From the NCBI GenBank assembly GCA_025766275.1, contig JAFKAC010000002.1:3472001-3536000 (forward strand): a stretch of 64,000 nucleotides of DNA. Direction: 5' to 3'. The notes beneath the pieces are model-generated. The model was not told where the DNA came from and did not search any database. It saw nothing but the letters and a program-made list of their open reading frames with translations. Source of the stretch: Lactarius indigo (taxonomy: Eukaryota; Basidiomycota; Agaricomycetes; Russulales; Russulaceae). A program made the position numbers and the translations under genes. Every line of letters starts with the position of its first letter. The first letter of the stretch is position 1. This document shows positions 15,145-27,256 of this stretch, in pieces.

Positions 15145-18100
15145 CTAAGATGTCCCTAATGAACTGAGCATGTGTTCTAGACGCTCCTCGACGGTCCAAT
15201 GAGCCGACGACGACTCTGAAGGACGCGAGGCATGAGTGTGAGCACTCGGGAGGATATTGAACGACCCTGCTTCAGCTCCTTGCGAAAGGTTGTCGATAAG
15301 GCGGCCAATCTGGGCTGAAGAACTGAAGAAAACCTAATTTAATTTCCAAGAAAGGATCAGCCCCAACCCTTGACCGGATTAGGCGATTCGGCGTACCTTT
15401 GTCTCCGGGCGCTTCGATCCCTGAGCAGTCTTCTTGCGTGATACGAAGGAGGCCTGGCTGTCTTTAGATCCTTTCCTTCCGTGTTCTTTGAAAAACACCT
15501 GCACTCCTTCGTTGTCACGTAACGAGTATTCGGAGACAAAGCTTGCCCGGTTCCCATAAAAAGACTCTTCGTCGTCGTCCCGAAGACCATTCACGATGGA
15601 CCTATGTATGAAAAGTTCGATCATTTAATATCTGAGTTTAAGTGTCGGAGCTCCAATACGACCCACCAGATAGTTTCACCGTTAGCTAACTCCAAGACCT
15701 CGACAGCCGCACCTGGCTCCAAGTTGTGAAGGGCGTTGGGATTATTTAGAGTTGAGGCATCAGGCGATTGTGCATCACCGGTGACGGAAATTGCAGGCTT
15801 CACATCACCCGCGTACATTTCATATCTAATAGATGAGGAAAACATAAATCACAAGCTTTGAAATGAGCATGACACAGACTCACAAAGAATCATAGGCAGA
15901 GTTAGACTTTTCCAAAGGAATGGCAGGGGCAGACTGAGGCACATTGTTAACAGCCTCTGTCTGTGACAAGAGCGAATTGGGTATATGCGGTAATGGCGGC
16001 GATTGTTCACTCGAAAAGCGCCGCACCGCGGTAGACTTAGGGGGAGGGGGCGTAGGGACACGATCGTGAAGAGAGCGGTTAGAGTGCATCGACGCTGCAC
16101 TCGTCGATCGGCGACGGCGGGTGGACGAGCTTTTACGAAGGGCTGTGCCAGGGTCGAGAGTTGATTGCTTCGCCTCTGATGGGAAAATCAAAGTCCGCCG
16201 CACGACAGCTGCGTTAGCATCCGGTTTGCGCGCAAGTGGTCTGCGAGCAGGCGCCTTTCCAACGAATTCCCCAGATGGTCGCAAGGAGGGTTGCCCGACA
16301 CCATGGTGTAAGTCTGAGGGAGCAAGCAGCGGCGCCGGCTCACCCAAAGTAGGGTTGGTCTTATCATGTCCGATTTTATCACTTGACGCAGTCGACATAT
16401 GCTTAGAGCTGTGAGCGGTTAACCTCTTCGAGCTTATGGACGTAGAGCGGGCCAGGAACTCGGTCAGCGCAGTTTGATCGAGGCCAAGATTATTGGCAGC
16501 ATCGATAAACTGTTTAAGGGCACTATCATCTACGTCCTTCGTCGTGCCGGCATCACCCTCATGATGGGCTGAAGGAGGCGCAGGCGGCGCAGAGGGAGGA
16601 GGGTTAGGCTCAGGAGACTCAGGAGACACGGGTGTATGCGGACGGAAGGACTTGTTGTCTGGGGGCGCTGATCGAGTGATGACTTGCCGAGGGTTACTTA
16701 CCTCACGGCGCCTTTCGGCCTGTAATTGCTGTTGTGCGAAATACGAAGGGGGTGCTGGAGAAGACGAGGAGGGCATCTGTTTTCGGCGCTCGTGCTCCGG
16801 CGTGTCCCCGGAGCGCGGCTTCAAGAAACGAGAGACGAAACCCTTCAAGCCTGGTCCGGCAGTAGCCGAGTGGGGTGGAGGCATGATCTTGGATCGCGTG
16901 GGCTCGGTCGCACTGAATGGTGGAGGGCCATCAGGCGTGCCTGCCAATGAGCGATCAGCACTGGAAGGTTGATCGAAAGGATGCGGTGTCGATCCATCGC
17001 CCGAGGGCAATGTCGGTTTAGCGCGAAGGGACCCCCGAAGTTTTTTGAAGCGTGTTCCAAGCTTGGATGCATTCGGAGACGAGGTCTGTAGCTGTCCTGA
17101 CGCCGCAGATGGTGAGCGCACGGGAATCGTATCGACGCTAGTAGACGCGGAGACCAGTTTCGGCCCTGAAATTTGGCTCGGATCGATACGTTTCCTGTGG
17201 GAGCCGTCATTGACCTTTGTGCTAGAGGGTATCTTCTTTAACTGTGCCATTGCAGCCTCAGCCTTGCGTTGCACTTCCATCGCAAGTTCCTGTCGCTTAT
17301 CCTTATCACGCTGCTCTGTGGCAGGAGACGGTGAGACACCAGTGTTTACAGAGGGTGACGAAGGCGAGAGCGTTTCGCGGAGGGAACGGGAGCTGACAGA
17401 ACTATCAATCCTATCGATCGGTGGTGGGTGCTCCGCAGACAACCCTGGATCGTCCGTAGGTTGAGGGGATGGGGATGTGAGAGACCGTTCAGAGTCCGAA
17501 GCACCGAATAAGGCACGCGCGAGCGCGTTCTTCCTTCGTGTTGCACTGGAAGGCTCGGGATCGGTGGGGGTGCCAGCGACAACATCCGTTCTCAATTCGA
17601 TCGGAGTACTTGAGGGCTTTGGTCGCGGCGCCTGGATGCTATCTACCACGGAATCTAGTAGAGCGCTCGCCTTTGACGCGCTATCTTGGGGCGGAGCTCG
17701 CGGTGAAGATCCTTGCTGTGTGGGATCGGTTGCCTACCCATGCGTTAGATCTGTAGCAGACGACTGACTGGACCCACTTACGCCGTTATCCCGTCCACTA
17801 GCAGGTTGTGATGTCGATGGGCGTCTTTTCCGGAATGAGGTCTTACGCTCACGTGACTCAGGCGCCTCTGCCTTCAATTTCGCCGCAAGCATAAGTCGCT
17901 CTTGGATGGCAACGAAGTCCCCTTTGCTCAATCCCGCATATTGTTGTACAATCTCCTCCAAGTCTCCGTCAGCAGTTGAGCTAGAGTCACCCCCAGATAC
18001 AGAAAGGTCATGCCACGCGACTGGTTGGGGGTCAAGCGCCGCCAAGACTGGGAGCGTCCGGTCCTGCTTGTCTGCTTCCCATGTATGGTAGCTTGAACCT

Positions 18101-20300
18101 GCCGACTCTAGTGACGAGCGCGATGAGTTTGCAAGTGGCGACAGAATCGGAGTTTGAGACCGATTCGGCGCGAATGGCGACGCCGTTGCTTGGCGTGAAC
18201 CGCGGCGCGAATTCCGGGTAACATCTTGCTCGAAGAAAGCCGGAGAGCCAGGAGAACGTGGTGCATACTGGGTTGGCGTTGACGACCTCAACGTGGCACT
18301 CGTCAGGGGTGACGAGCCAAGGTCGTTACTCGGTGCCGAGGGCTGACTCCGTTTAGGATATGAGAATGTGCCAAGGCCCTGTGACCCGTTTTCGAGGCTT
18401 GGGGAATCTGGTAGAGCCGGTGACCGTAGCGATCGGTTGCCGAGTAAGGACCCCGACCGATTCAGCTGCGCGAATTCATGGAGATCAGTTGAGCTCGTGT
18501 TGCTATCGTCCCTTTTGTGAGTTGAATGCCTATCGAACCCGTTCCGCAGTGGCGATGGTAGCCCGGACGCGGAAGAAAAGTCTAATTCAGCGAAACCCAC
18601 AGCACTTCCGCTACGACTACCACCTGCACTACCATTGCCTGAAGTCATCGACGCCTTCCACGTGACATTACTCGGCGTCGAAGGGCGAGAAGACATCGTC
18701 ATACTCTGATACGTGCCTTGAGAAAAGGGCGAAACAGGGCGCCGCCGACCCAGAAGAGACGAGTCAATGGGATTGCCAAATTCGACAGACGGACCATCTG
18801 GGGTACGTGACCGGTCTGGGGTAAAGCGGCCATTGACGCCAGTTAACAAAGAGGTAATCGGAGCACTGGCGCTCGTTGGAGGGGGGGACGAGGTACGATG
18901 GAGCTGTCGCGTGGATGTTGAATCACGGCGGGGAATGCCTGAGGCAGGGGAAGTGGCTCTGTCCGGGATACGGGGAGAAGTGGCGCGAGGTGTCGAAGCA
19001 GAGGAGGGGGAGACTTCATCGGGGTCGAAAGTTGCCTCGCGGGGTGTCATGGGTCTTGGCATTCCCGGAATGTAACCAGGGAGTCGGGGGGCCGGTGACG
19101 TTTCAGCACGAGGGTAAGGAGACGGAGTGGAGCGGAATTCTGCAGCGTCTGTCTGAGAGTAGGGATCTGGGGAGACCGCCGTCCCAGTCTCATATACACT
19201 AGGTTCGGACGATGATGGGATTGGGCGGGGTGTGTCAGTCTAAAGAGAAATTGAGCTGATGAAACGTTGGAGGTACCATCAATACAGCTACTCACTGATC
19301 TTCTCTTGAAACTAGAAGCGCGTTCGGGCGCGGCGGCGCGTGGTATTAAAATTTTGTCATCGCCATCGCCATCTGCCTCTTCCTCGATTTCGCGTATGAC
19401 TTCCTCCACTGCCAGCGAGACCCTTCTTACGTGATTAGGCTGAAAGGTCTTTACGATGCCTTGTTCTAGTTCAGAGGTAGATCCATCCACGCCGGACGCG
19501 AGAGGGGTGGTATCAGAGTCATGTGCAGAGAGATCGGGGTCGGTCTGTGAGGTGTCCTCAGGTATAGGCGGGTCTGACATCTTGTAGGAGTGACCGCTGG
19601 CCGAGAGCAAAGCGGAATTCGTGCTCCGCCTGCCAGCGCTTACTTTCCCAGTGCGCTCCTTTGTCACGCTGCGCATGTAAGTATAGTCTCTAAATTTTCC
19701 AGAGCCAAACATGTTGTTACTGTAACGCTTTGTCGAGCCCGGGGAAGAAGGGATGGAACTGGAAGTTGTTGCTTCGCTGGAGAGTATAGACGCGGGGCCG
19801 TGGGTGGAGTCGCCGCTTGTAGAACTAGAGGATGCTTTGGAGCGGAGGCGAGTGAGAGTTTGCAAGAACATTTCTGCTTCCTCTTCGGAAAGATGATTCT
19901 CTGCGCCTCGAGCACGCTGCTCAGCCAGCCTATTCTTGATATCGTCTAGGGAGAGATGATCTCCAGATGCAGCGCGAAGGAGGGTGAAGCGGCGCGACAG
20001 ACTGGGATCGCACATTTAGGGGTGTACACGTATAGACGAGAAAATGAGTTGAGGACGCACTCGGGGAGAATAAGAGACGTGCGAAAGTCGCCAACCGGGG
20101 GTAAAGCTGGGAGGGGTTCGGATGGCTGGGACGAAGTGCGCGAGGACACGGTGCTTGAGCGCACAGATTCTGGGAATTGGCTTGACTTGGAGTCGGACCA
20201 CTTGCTGTAACCGAGGAGATGATAGTGCGGACGAAAGTGAATACGATAGATTGTGAAGGATGCCGGCACGAGTGAGGCGTGCTTACCGAAAACGATTCAT
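15145..20300 (-). CDS. large Ser/Pro-rich protein, 1574 aa, uncharacterised
   Basis: Eight exons splice into one unbroken frame: 20300-20287, 20204-20061, 20001-19296, 19239-17782, 17733-15884, 15825-15667, 15601-15397, 15333-15145. Most of the chain looks disordered (Ser, Pro, Thr, Arg). Ordered islands are an N-terminal helix (LSLDDIKNRLAEQRARGAEN, then HLSEEEAEMFLQTLTRLRS), a helix SALKQFIDAANNLGLDQTAL, and a C-terminal module with YEMYAGDVKPA, AAVEVLELANGETIWSIVNG, VQVFFKEHG, VFFSSSAQIGRLIDNLSQG and a closing VEERLEHMLSSLG helix. I recognise no named family. Length, low-complexity spacing and short helices suggest a scaffold, possibly cortical or polarity-related, but that is inference. 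The first exon codes only MNRFR. Confidence 0.85.
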
Positions 20301-20773
20301 GATAATTTATTATTGCCTCGTTTTGAGCACGTTAGGGGTATTTCTCCTTTTGCAGTAATAGAAGGAGGGTGTAACAAGAAACTGAGAAGGAAAGGAACGA
20401 GGGATGTGCAACGTGGTGAACACGAGGAGTTGGCAGAAGGATGGGAAGTCGGTGTCGAGCAGAGAGTTGCTCAGCAGACTTTTGTTTTAAAAATAACACG
20501 CGATAAAGGGAGAGAAATGAGAGAGAGAGAGAGAGGAGTAGCTGCCAGCTGGACTGGAAGCCGCGGTAGTGACCCTTTGCTTTGCTTTGCCTCCGTCGCT
20601 CGATGTCCCGCGTGCCTGTCCCCTCACTCTGTTCCTTTTTTGGTAATCTCAAGTTTGACATAACTACGACAAATGATCTGCAATAACACACTCAAACAAT
20701 ACAATACAATCACAAATCAGGCGTGCCTGGGTTCGGGGTCACACACACACGGATAGACGATGGCTAAGGCGAC
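20301..20773. other. intergenic with simple repeats
   Basis: 5' flank of the 1574-residue gene and 3' flank of the E2 gene. Holds a GA dinucleotide run (about 20519-20536) and a CA run (about 20740-20753). No gene seen. Confidence 0.5.
20519..20536. repeat. GA microsatellite
   Basis: Nine consecutive GA units with a purine-rich flank, in the intergenic region upstream of the large Ser/Pro-rich gene. Confidence 0.8.
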
Positions 20774-21665
20774 TCACTTCTTCGTCCAATCTCTTGCCGT
20801 AGCCAAGAATGCCGCCTTGTCGTTCTTTAATTGCTGCGCAGTGGTGGAGGTATTAATTAGTCATTCCAATCATACTCCTTTCTCAACTTACCGCCGCAAT
20901 CTCGGGCTCGAACGGATCATCCGCACTTGGGTTGTTGACCTTCTCCTGTATGACGGAGAGAACTTGATAAATATCAGTTAGTATCGTAGCATGTCCACAG
21001 ATCCGGTTGCCCAACCTGTAGCAAGAGTAATCGATGGTTTCCACTACCGGGTTATCTCGTCAAGGTGCATCCTCGTCTCCGTTCAATGGAGCATAATCAC
21101 ACCTGATCTCTCAGAATGGGCACGCATATACTGCCTTCCTCGTTGATTCCGGGATGGTAGATCTTCGTAGTGAATGTTACCTGGGACCTTGGTAAATAAC
21201 CTCGTACAGCCACACGAGAAATACCATGCCGCTGGTGGCTTAAAGGGATAGTCTTCTGGAATCGCTAGCTTAAAGTGAAATGTGCCTCCTTTGTATGGGC
21301 TGTCCGACTGCACCCGTAACAGAATTCATTACAAGAACTGATTGTTAGGGGGTGTGTGAAGATCAACGCACTGCTCCTTTGATTGAGCACTTCCAGTTGA
21401 ATAGATTATCTTCAGCTGGTTCGTAGGAGACACCCTAGATAAAGTGAGCGCACGGCGATTATCGCATACGATGATCATGTACGCACATCTACAGGATTAG
21501 CATTGAGGTCGGTGATTTCCTAGGGGATGACATCAGACGATCAGACACGGATCCTGGGCGAATGATTTTAACCTTTTGAATGCGACTGTTGCGGTGTTAT
21601 GAGTGCCGGTAGCTGTGGAAATAGAGTGGATAAACTTACCGCAAAGCGCGAGTGGTCGAACCCAT
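20774..21665 (-). CDS. ubiquitin-conjugating enzyme E2
   Basis: E2 enzyme carrying ubiquitin on the Cys in [16 protein letters not shown]. Nine exons join without any break into 149 residues: 21665-21640, 21585-21573 (13 nt), 21519-21487, 21434-21372, 21307-21230, 21180-21103, 21043-21016, 20962-20892, 20833-20774. Family marks: [16 protein letters not shown] helix, [82 protein letters not shown]. The usual HPN tripeptide reads HPG. The intron after FKPPA has a GC donor. The ATG sits in a CCACCATGG context. It is nearest in pattern to UBE2L3/UBE2D-type enzymes; the exact orthologue is not assigned. Confidence 0.93.
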
Positions 21666-21765
21666 GGTGGGCGTTGAAAGGAAAGAATGAGAACCGGGTT
21701 AGGGTTTACATCCTCGATGCTCGCTCACGCCCACTCCCGTGAAGACTCGCCCGCAACGACCCCCA
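21666..21765. promoter_or_regulatory. 100-bp bidirectional promoter between the E2 and ASH2 genes
   Basis: The start codons of the divergent genes lie only 100 bp apart, so both must draw on this interval or on sequence inside each other's leader. No TATA box is visible. Confidence 0.55.
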
Positions 21766-23688
21766 ATGGCCCTCCCACAAAAAAGCGAAAGCAAAACCCG
21801 CCGTCTCACAACAGCGCTGCCTGATTCACCGGCACCCTCTGATCCTTCTTCTCTGTCCAACCCCACTCCCGCCGAGAACGTCGTCCTACCCGCTTACCTC
21901 TATGACCTCTCCACGCGACCACGGCTCACCATCTCCCGTGCCCCCGCATTCGTCCCGATCTCTGAGGATTCACAATATTATAACACCGACCAACTCGCTC
22001 ACAACCGACTCGGGTTCCGCTATATGCCTGCGGGCCTCGCTCCAGAAGGCTCCACCAATCCATTCCGCACCATCGAGAGTGCGCCGCAGGCCTATCGCGT
22101 GAGCTGGGAGGACCGTAGCCCGTTCGTCAAGGTCACTCAGGACGGCCTTGGTTTGCTCGGCGAAAAAGGCTTCCGCAGTGCGCGCTGCAACGCCCCTGTC
22201 CGTGAAGGGCGCTGGTACATGGAAGTGAGCGTCGAGCACGGGGGCGGTGCGCGCGCACCTGATGCCCCAGGCCCGCCGACGGCAGAGGGTGCACACGTCC
22301 GCCTTGGCTGGGGACGCCGCGAGGCACCTCTCGGCGGGCCCTGCGGTCTGGACGGGTACTCGTACGGTATGCGTGACAAGACTGGCGAGAAGATCACGCT
22401 CTCGCGTCCGCGTGCGTACGGAGAGCCCTTTGGGGCAGGCGACGTTGTGGGCATGTACATATCGCTTCCGGCGCTGCGGGAGGGCGCGAAACGCGACCCG
22501 CACGACCCGGCACACGTCAAGCGCGAACGCATCGCGATCGAATTCAAGGGTCAGGAGTACTTCGAGTCGCTTGAATACACGCAGTCCAAGGAGATGATAG
22601 CGCTCATGGACTTTTCGCGCAAGCCCAACGCGGACACGTCCGCCGTGCCCCCGCCCGCCAAAAAGTCCGCCACGGTCAAGAACGTGCCCGAGCGCGGCCG
22701 CGGCGCGTCCAGCTCCTCCGAGCCAGCCCCAATGCGCCCGCTGCCCACCCTCGCGGACTCCAAAATCGCGTTCTTTGTCAACGGGCGCTGCCAGGGCGTT
22801 GCTTTCCGCGAGCTGTACGACTACCGCCCGCTGCGCGCACCTGCGGACGCGCGAAAGGCACAGGCGAAAAAAGCGCACACGTGAGGGGGCGCGCGAGCAC
22901 AAGGAGAACCACTTTGACGACGGCTCGCTTGGATACTTCCCTCTCGTCTCCCTCTTTAACGGTGCCCGCGTCCGTCTCAACCCCGGCCCGGATTTCGCCT
23001 TCCCCCCACCATCTGACATCGACGCAGTGCTTGTGGGTGATGCCGCCGATGATGCCGGTGCCGCTAGAACTTGGCGTCCACTGTGCGAGCGCTACAGCGA
23101 GTTCATGGAGGAACAGTGGGCGCTCGATCGTATCGAAGAAGAGCAGGCGCGCGTCGAGGCAGCGCAGCGCGCCGCGACCGTTCAGGCAGAGGCGGAGAAG
23201 AAGTCTGAGCGTGAGCGGAAACGCGCGCAGGCCAACGCGAAGAAGCGTGCAGAGACGTGAGGAGGTCGCGTCCAGCGTCCGCTCCTGGTGGCTCTGGCGC
23301 CCCCCATGCCACCACGGCTCACGCGAGAGCAGGCTCTCATGCTGCATCGAATACTCCGCAGCCTGAACGGGAAGAGTCGGCGCCGCTTACGGAGGATGTG
23401 ACGATGCGCCCCCTCATTGGTCCCGGAGCGGCCTTGCCTGCCTATATGCTCAACGAATTGCATATCCACGTCGAAACGGACCAGACATCGACTGGCCCGT
23501 CGACGCCTGGCCCGCAGAGTGCGTATGATTCAGAGTACGGGGATGGCGAAGCAGAGGAGCAGGAGCAAGAACAGGAACAAGAAGAAGACGCCCCCCCAGA
23601 TGATCTCAGCGACATATACGGGGATCCTGCCAAGCTGTTACAATATCGGCGCGCTGCTGCGATACGTATGGAGGAGGAAGAGGACTAG
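21766..23688 (+). CDS. ASH2: COMPASS subunit Ash2 (SPRY domain), one or two frame changes
   Basis: Component of the Set1/COMPASS complex that methylates histone H3 Lys4. Residues 1-60 are a Ser/Pro-rich leader; the SPRY domain follows (YRVSWEDRSPFVKVTQDGLG, RWYMEVSVEHGGGAR, VRLGWGRREAPLGGPCGLDG, YSYGMRDKTGEK, AFFVNGRCQGVAF, then after the break HKENHFDDGSLGYFPLVSLF and ARVRLNPGPDFAFPPP) and a charged RIEEEQARVEAAQ helix. A run of six A at 22867-22872 is one base too long: removing one restores a continuous KKRTREGAREHKEN. The frame then ends at 23260; a second frame to 23688 (LPAYMLNELHIHVETD, acidic tail) probably joins through an intron or another indel. The first ATG in frame is 21766. No PHD finger is seen. 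Confidence 0.9.
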
Positions 23689-23870
23689 CTTAACATGAAA
23701 GCGAGAATCTCTAACAAGACAGTCGGCAATATGATACAACGATACAACATACGCGCGACTGGCAGATGGAGGATGTACACAGCTACATGAGGCTAAAGAA
23801 TAGATAAATGGCCGAAAGACATTAACGACCCAACACCTATAGATGCCACCTTGACTACGGGTGCAGAAGC

Positions 23871-26800
23871 TCATTTGGGGGCCCACCGTGGAGGAGGTGC
23901 TCGTATGGGATACCTACAAGGGGATGAGTAAGAGGTTGCCAGTGGCTTAGAATTTCTCACCCGACGGTCTCCCCGTGTCCCTTTGTCTTCTCAACTCGGA
24001 TGTCGAATAGAAGGTCACCTGCCTTGCTCAAGCGTGATACTACACCAATTACGTCGGCCCATAATGTATTGACTCTTCGGCTTCGATCCGTCGGTGTCTT
24101 TAACAAATAACGGGGACTAATCACCGACTTATGTTAGGCGGAACTCAACGCCGCGTTATTGGATTCGACTCACCATTTCCTCGTCCGTATCGGTATAATG
24201 CATAGTTCGATGTCGTTTCGTTGACAGCGTGCTTACCATAGTAAGCACACCGTTTGGTGGTCTAGAATTTAAAATCGCCTCCCTGAACACGAGGCCTCAA
24301 CACGTGCTGACAATTACTCACGGCGTGTTGACGATTGCACCTGGACAATGGCGTCAGTATCGCCAGCTGCACAATTGGGCACAAACATACTGGTCACGAT
24401 ATTGAGCATATAGCGGTAGTCTGACACAGGGTTAAATGCCGAAGCTTTCTTGCCCTTGCTCAAGGTTTTCAGCACACCGACCGCCGCACAATGTACATCA
24501 CCAGATAAGAACGAGATCCGAATTCTTCTGTGAGATGCGAAAAGCTGGAATTGTTCGATAAGCCAATTGCGTTCTGCCTATAAAAAACTGATGAGCGGGG
24601 AATGATCGCCGAACGCAGAATTATGACCTTGTGATGTTTGGACGTCCAGTGATCATTCTGAAAACAACAATTAGCCTGGAACGTAAGTGACTGTAAACGT
24701 TTGGGATGTAGTTACCAAATCATCTAACAGCTCTGCGTCCGCATTGAATTTGTTTACAAAACCTTTCAAGCCCCAAGACCCCGATCTCCCCAACGTAACG
24801 AGAGGATTAAATTTTGACGATAACGCGGTCTCCAAGAATACCATGCGTGGATACGCGATTGGGATCCCTATGTGAACATTCAGCCTCATTACAAGTATCA
24901 ACGGCAGACCAAGTGCTGTTACCGATCTGCACAATGAGATGCTCAACCCCGGGTGGTAACGCATGTAGCCGTTGGAAGACTTTCTTATACTCTTCCTGGC
25001 TACACACTTGCGCAAGTTTCCGTTCTGCTCTGAAAGGTTAACGTCAAGAAGCAGTCGTGTCCTGAGCCGTAAAACTCGACACACCTACAATCCAGCATGA
25101 GCAACCAAGCGGTCGGGCCAACAGGGGTCAAAAATGAATGCGATGGGAATGGCACATATGTCCCTGGACCGCCAATGATGAGCGATTTCATGGGATGAGC
25201 TCCTGGGCGATCGTCTATCCCATCGATCGAGACTAGAGCGGCGCTTGTCAAGGTATCCAGTGACATCTACAGTCGGGATCACGTACCGTTGATAAAGCAC
25301 TGGAACAAGAGGTAGAAAAAGTATCCCCTGGATCCGATTCTATCCGAATAATTCAGAGACTGCCTTTGTTAACTCGGCATAGTGCCTACGTGTTGAATAT
25401 GGGGGCTTTCTGCAAATCATCGGGATCTGGAAACAATCAAGAACTAAAAGACTTTATGAGCTGGGTAGTGTCACATACAGCTTCCGAAACCATCAATCTT
25501 CCGCCAGAGTTAACACTTTTCTTTTGGATACGAATGTATGCGCTTACCAAGTCTATAAGGAAGCGGATGACCACGTGTCAGCCTGGGTGCATATGTGCAC
25601 ACGGTTATGTTTAACGCACCGTGATCATCTAACTAGAAGGATAAAAGCTGAATCGACGAAAATACAGCGCATCAGCTTACCTGCCATATTGAGCATGGGA
25701 CTTTACCGAGTCCTTGTCATGAGATCCGCTAGCCAGACACGGAGACAGACCTACATTGAGCTGTTGGCACGAGCAAACGCCCCACTACGAAATGTTTGGC
25801 AGTAGTGGTTGAAGTAAAAACGGTCCATCGCGGACAGCATTTCCTGCGTTAGAGGATATTGCTTCTTCTCTTCAGCTTTTGGGTGGTTCACCCATTCCTG
25901 CAGTTCTGGTTCTCGAGTGAGTCTAAAGAAAGTAATTAAAATAAAATAAGGGTTCAAAATGCGCAGGAAATTATAAGGACGACCCACCCGTCGCAGTATA
26001 GTTGATCACCACCACCGACCAATACATGGAAGGGACGCTCGGCGTGCTTTGCTAACAAGTCGACCCAAACCGGGTCGTAGCCACTCTGGAAACCAGGCCC
26101 GCGGAAATCATCTGGGTTCACACCAGCACTGAACCCATTGCACTACAGTTTCGTGAGGACGCTGAGGGATGGTGACGCTGTGAGGTCGCTCACAGAGTAT
26201 GCAGCCAGGCGCATTGTCTGATTACGGCCCGGAACAAAAAAGTCCATTTCCATGCCGTCGTTGACCGAGTATTGGAATCTTCATCTCGAGATTCGTGAGC
26301 GGGATTTGGATGAGGAATCTCCAAAACGTGTATGTGCTAATATAGCCACATGAGCCTTGGAGCCACGCTAAGCACGTGTGGAATGTGCACATACCCGCCC
26401 CGTCCGCTGTAGACGTAAATTTCTTGTCCAAATACCTTTTGTTTTTGCACGTTCGGTCCGTAGAAGTGCTCACCCCCCTCCGATCCCTGAAAAGGCTGAG
26501 CCAAGGGGTCGGCCGGGTGCGGGCCCAAATCAATCGAGTGTCCATTCCGGGCGTGGTGCTGCTTAGGCGAAGTTGGTTGGTCGGGGTCCCAAGAATACGT
26601 GAAAGCCGGAGAAGGTTCGTAAATAGACCCAGCGTCTGCCGCTAACGGACGGACGTGTGCTGGGTCAGCGAACGGAACAAATAGTCGGACCGGTCGGACT
26701 AGCACTCACTGACGATGAGGGCAGCGCCATGCCAGACGCCCCGCTCGTCCACAGTATCATAACGCAGTAGTGGACCACACATGAACTGCAAGTACGGGTT

Positions 26801-27256
26801 CATCCTCCTCATCTTGAGGCTCTGGGAGCGCTCAATCGCGCTGGGGTGTGACAGTTGGGTGTCATCTAGGGAAGGGTGCAGACTGTGCGCCGCGGGCGGG
26901 AGGAGCGGGGAGGGCGTATGGACGAATGGGTACCCAGATTGTGCAAGGTGAGAGCTGAACGCCGGAGGAGGCGTAGCCGCGAGCGGACCCCCGACGCTTG
27001 CGCCGTTTCCCGATGGAAAAGGCGATGGTGCGGGTGAAGGTGGCGCAGAAACATTCCACCCACCGATGAAGCCCTCTTCCAGTGGTAAGACTTGTTCGAC
27101 GGGACGAAAACGACCATCGGGACCTCTGAAGGGGGGATAGTCCTCCTCCTGAACAAGATTAGGTGAGCATACAGCGGTCCGTGAGCGGAGTTAAGGGCCC
27201 ACACTAACGTTTGCCTGAGCAGCCCTTCGGCGCGCATGCCACCCAGGGTCATCCAT
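23871..27256 (-). CDS. PhoD-like phosphatase domain protein
   Basis: Predicted metal-dependent phosphatase of the PhoD-like superfamily. The chain runs from MDDPGWHARRRAAQAN at 27256 through YLQFMCGPLLRYDTVD, a C2-like TYTFWRFLIQIPLTNLEMKI strand set, FHVLVGGGDQLYCDG, a DDHDLIDGFGSYPDDL metal-site block, SLIIGGPGTYVPF, VEHLIVQIGIPIAYPRMVFL, FVNKFNADAELLDDLNDHW, RISFLSGDVHCAAVGVL and ends GYPIRAPPPRWAPK. About eighteen exons, many tiny: 25700-25681 (20 nt), 25628-25620 (9 nt), 25552-25548 (5 nt), 25497-25479 (19 nt), 25426-25390 (37 nt). Two +1 breaks, near 26275 and near 24023. No signal peptide, so probably cytosolic. Confidence 0.9.

Noticed and set aside
21739..21765. Earlier start of ASH2 (KTRPQRPP)
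   Set aside because: It begins with GTG, not used by fungal nuclear genes; the first in-frame ATG is 21766.
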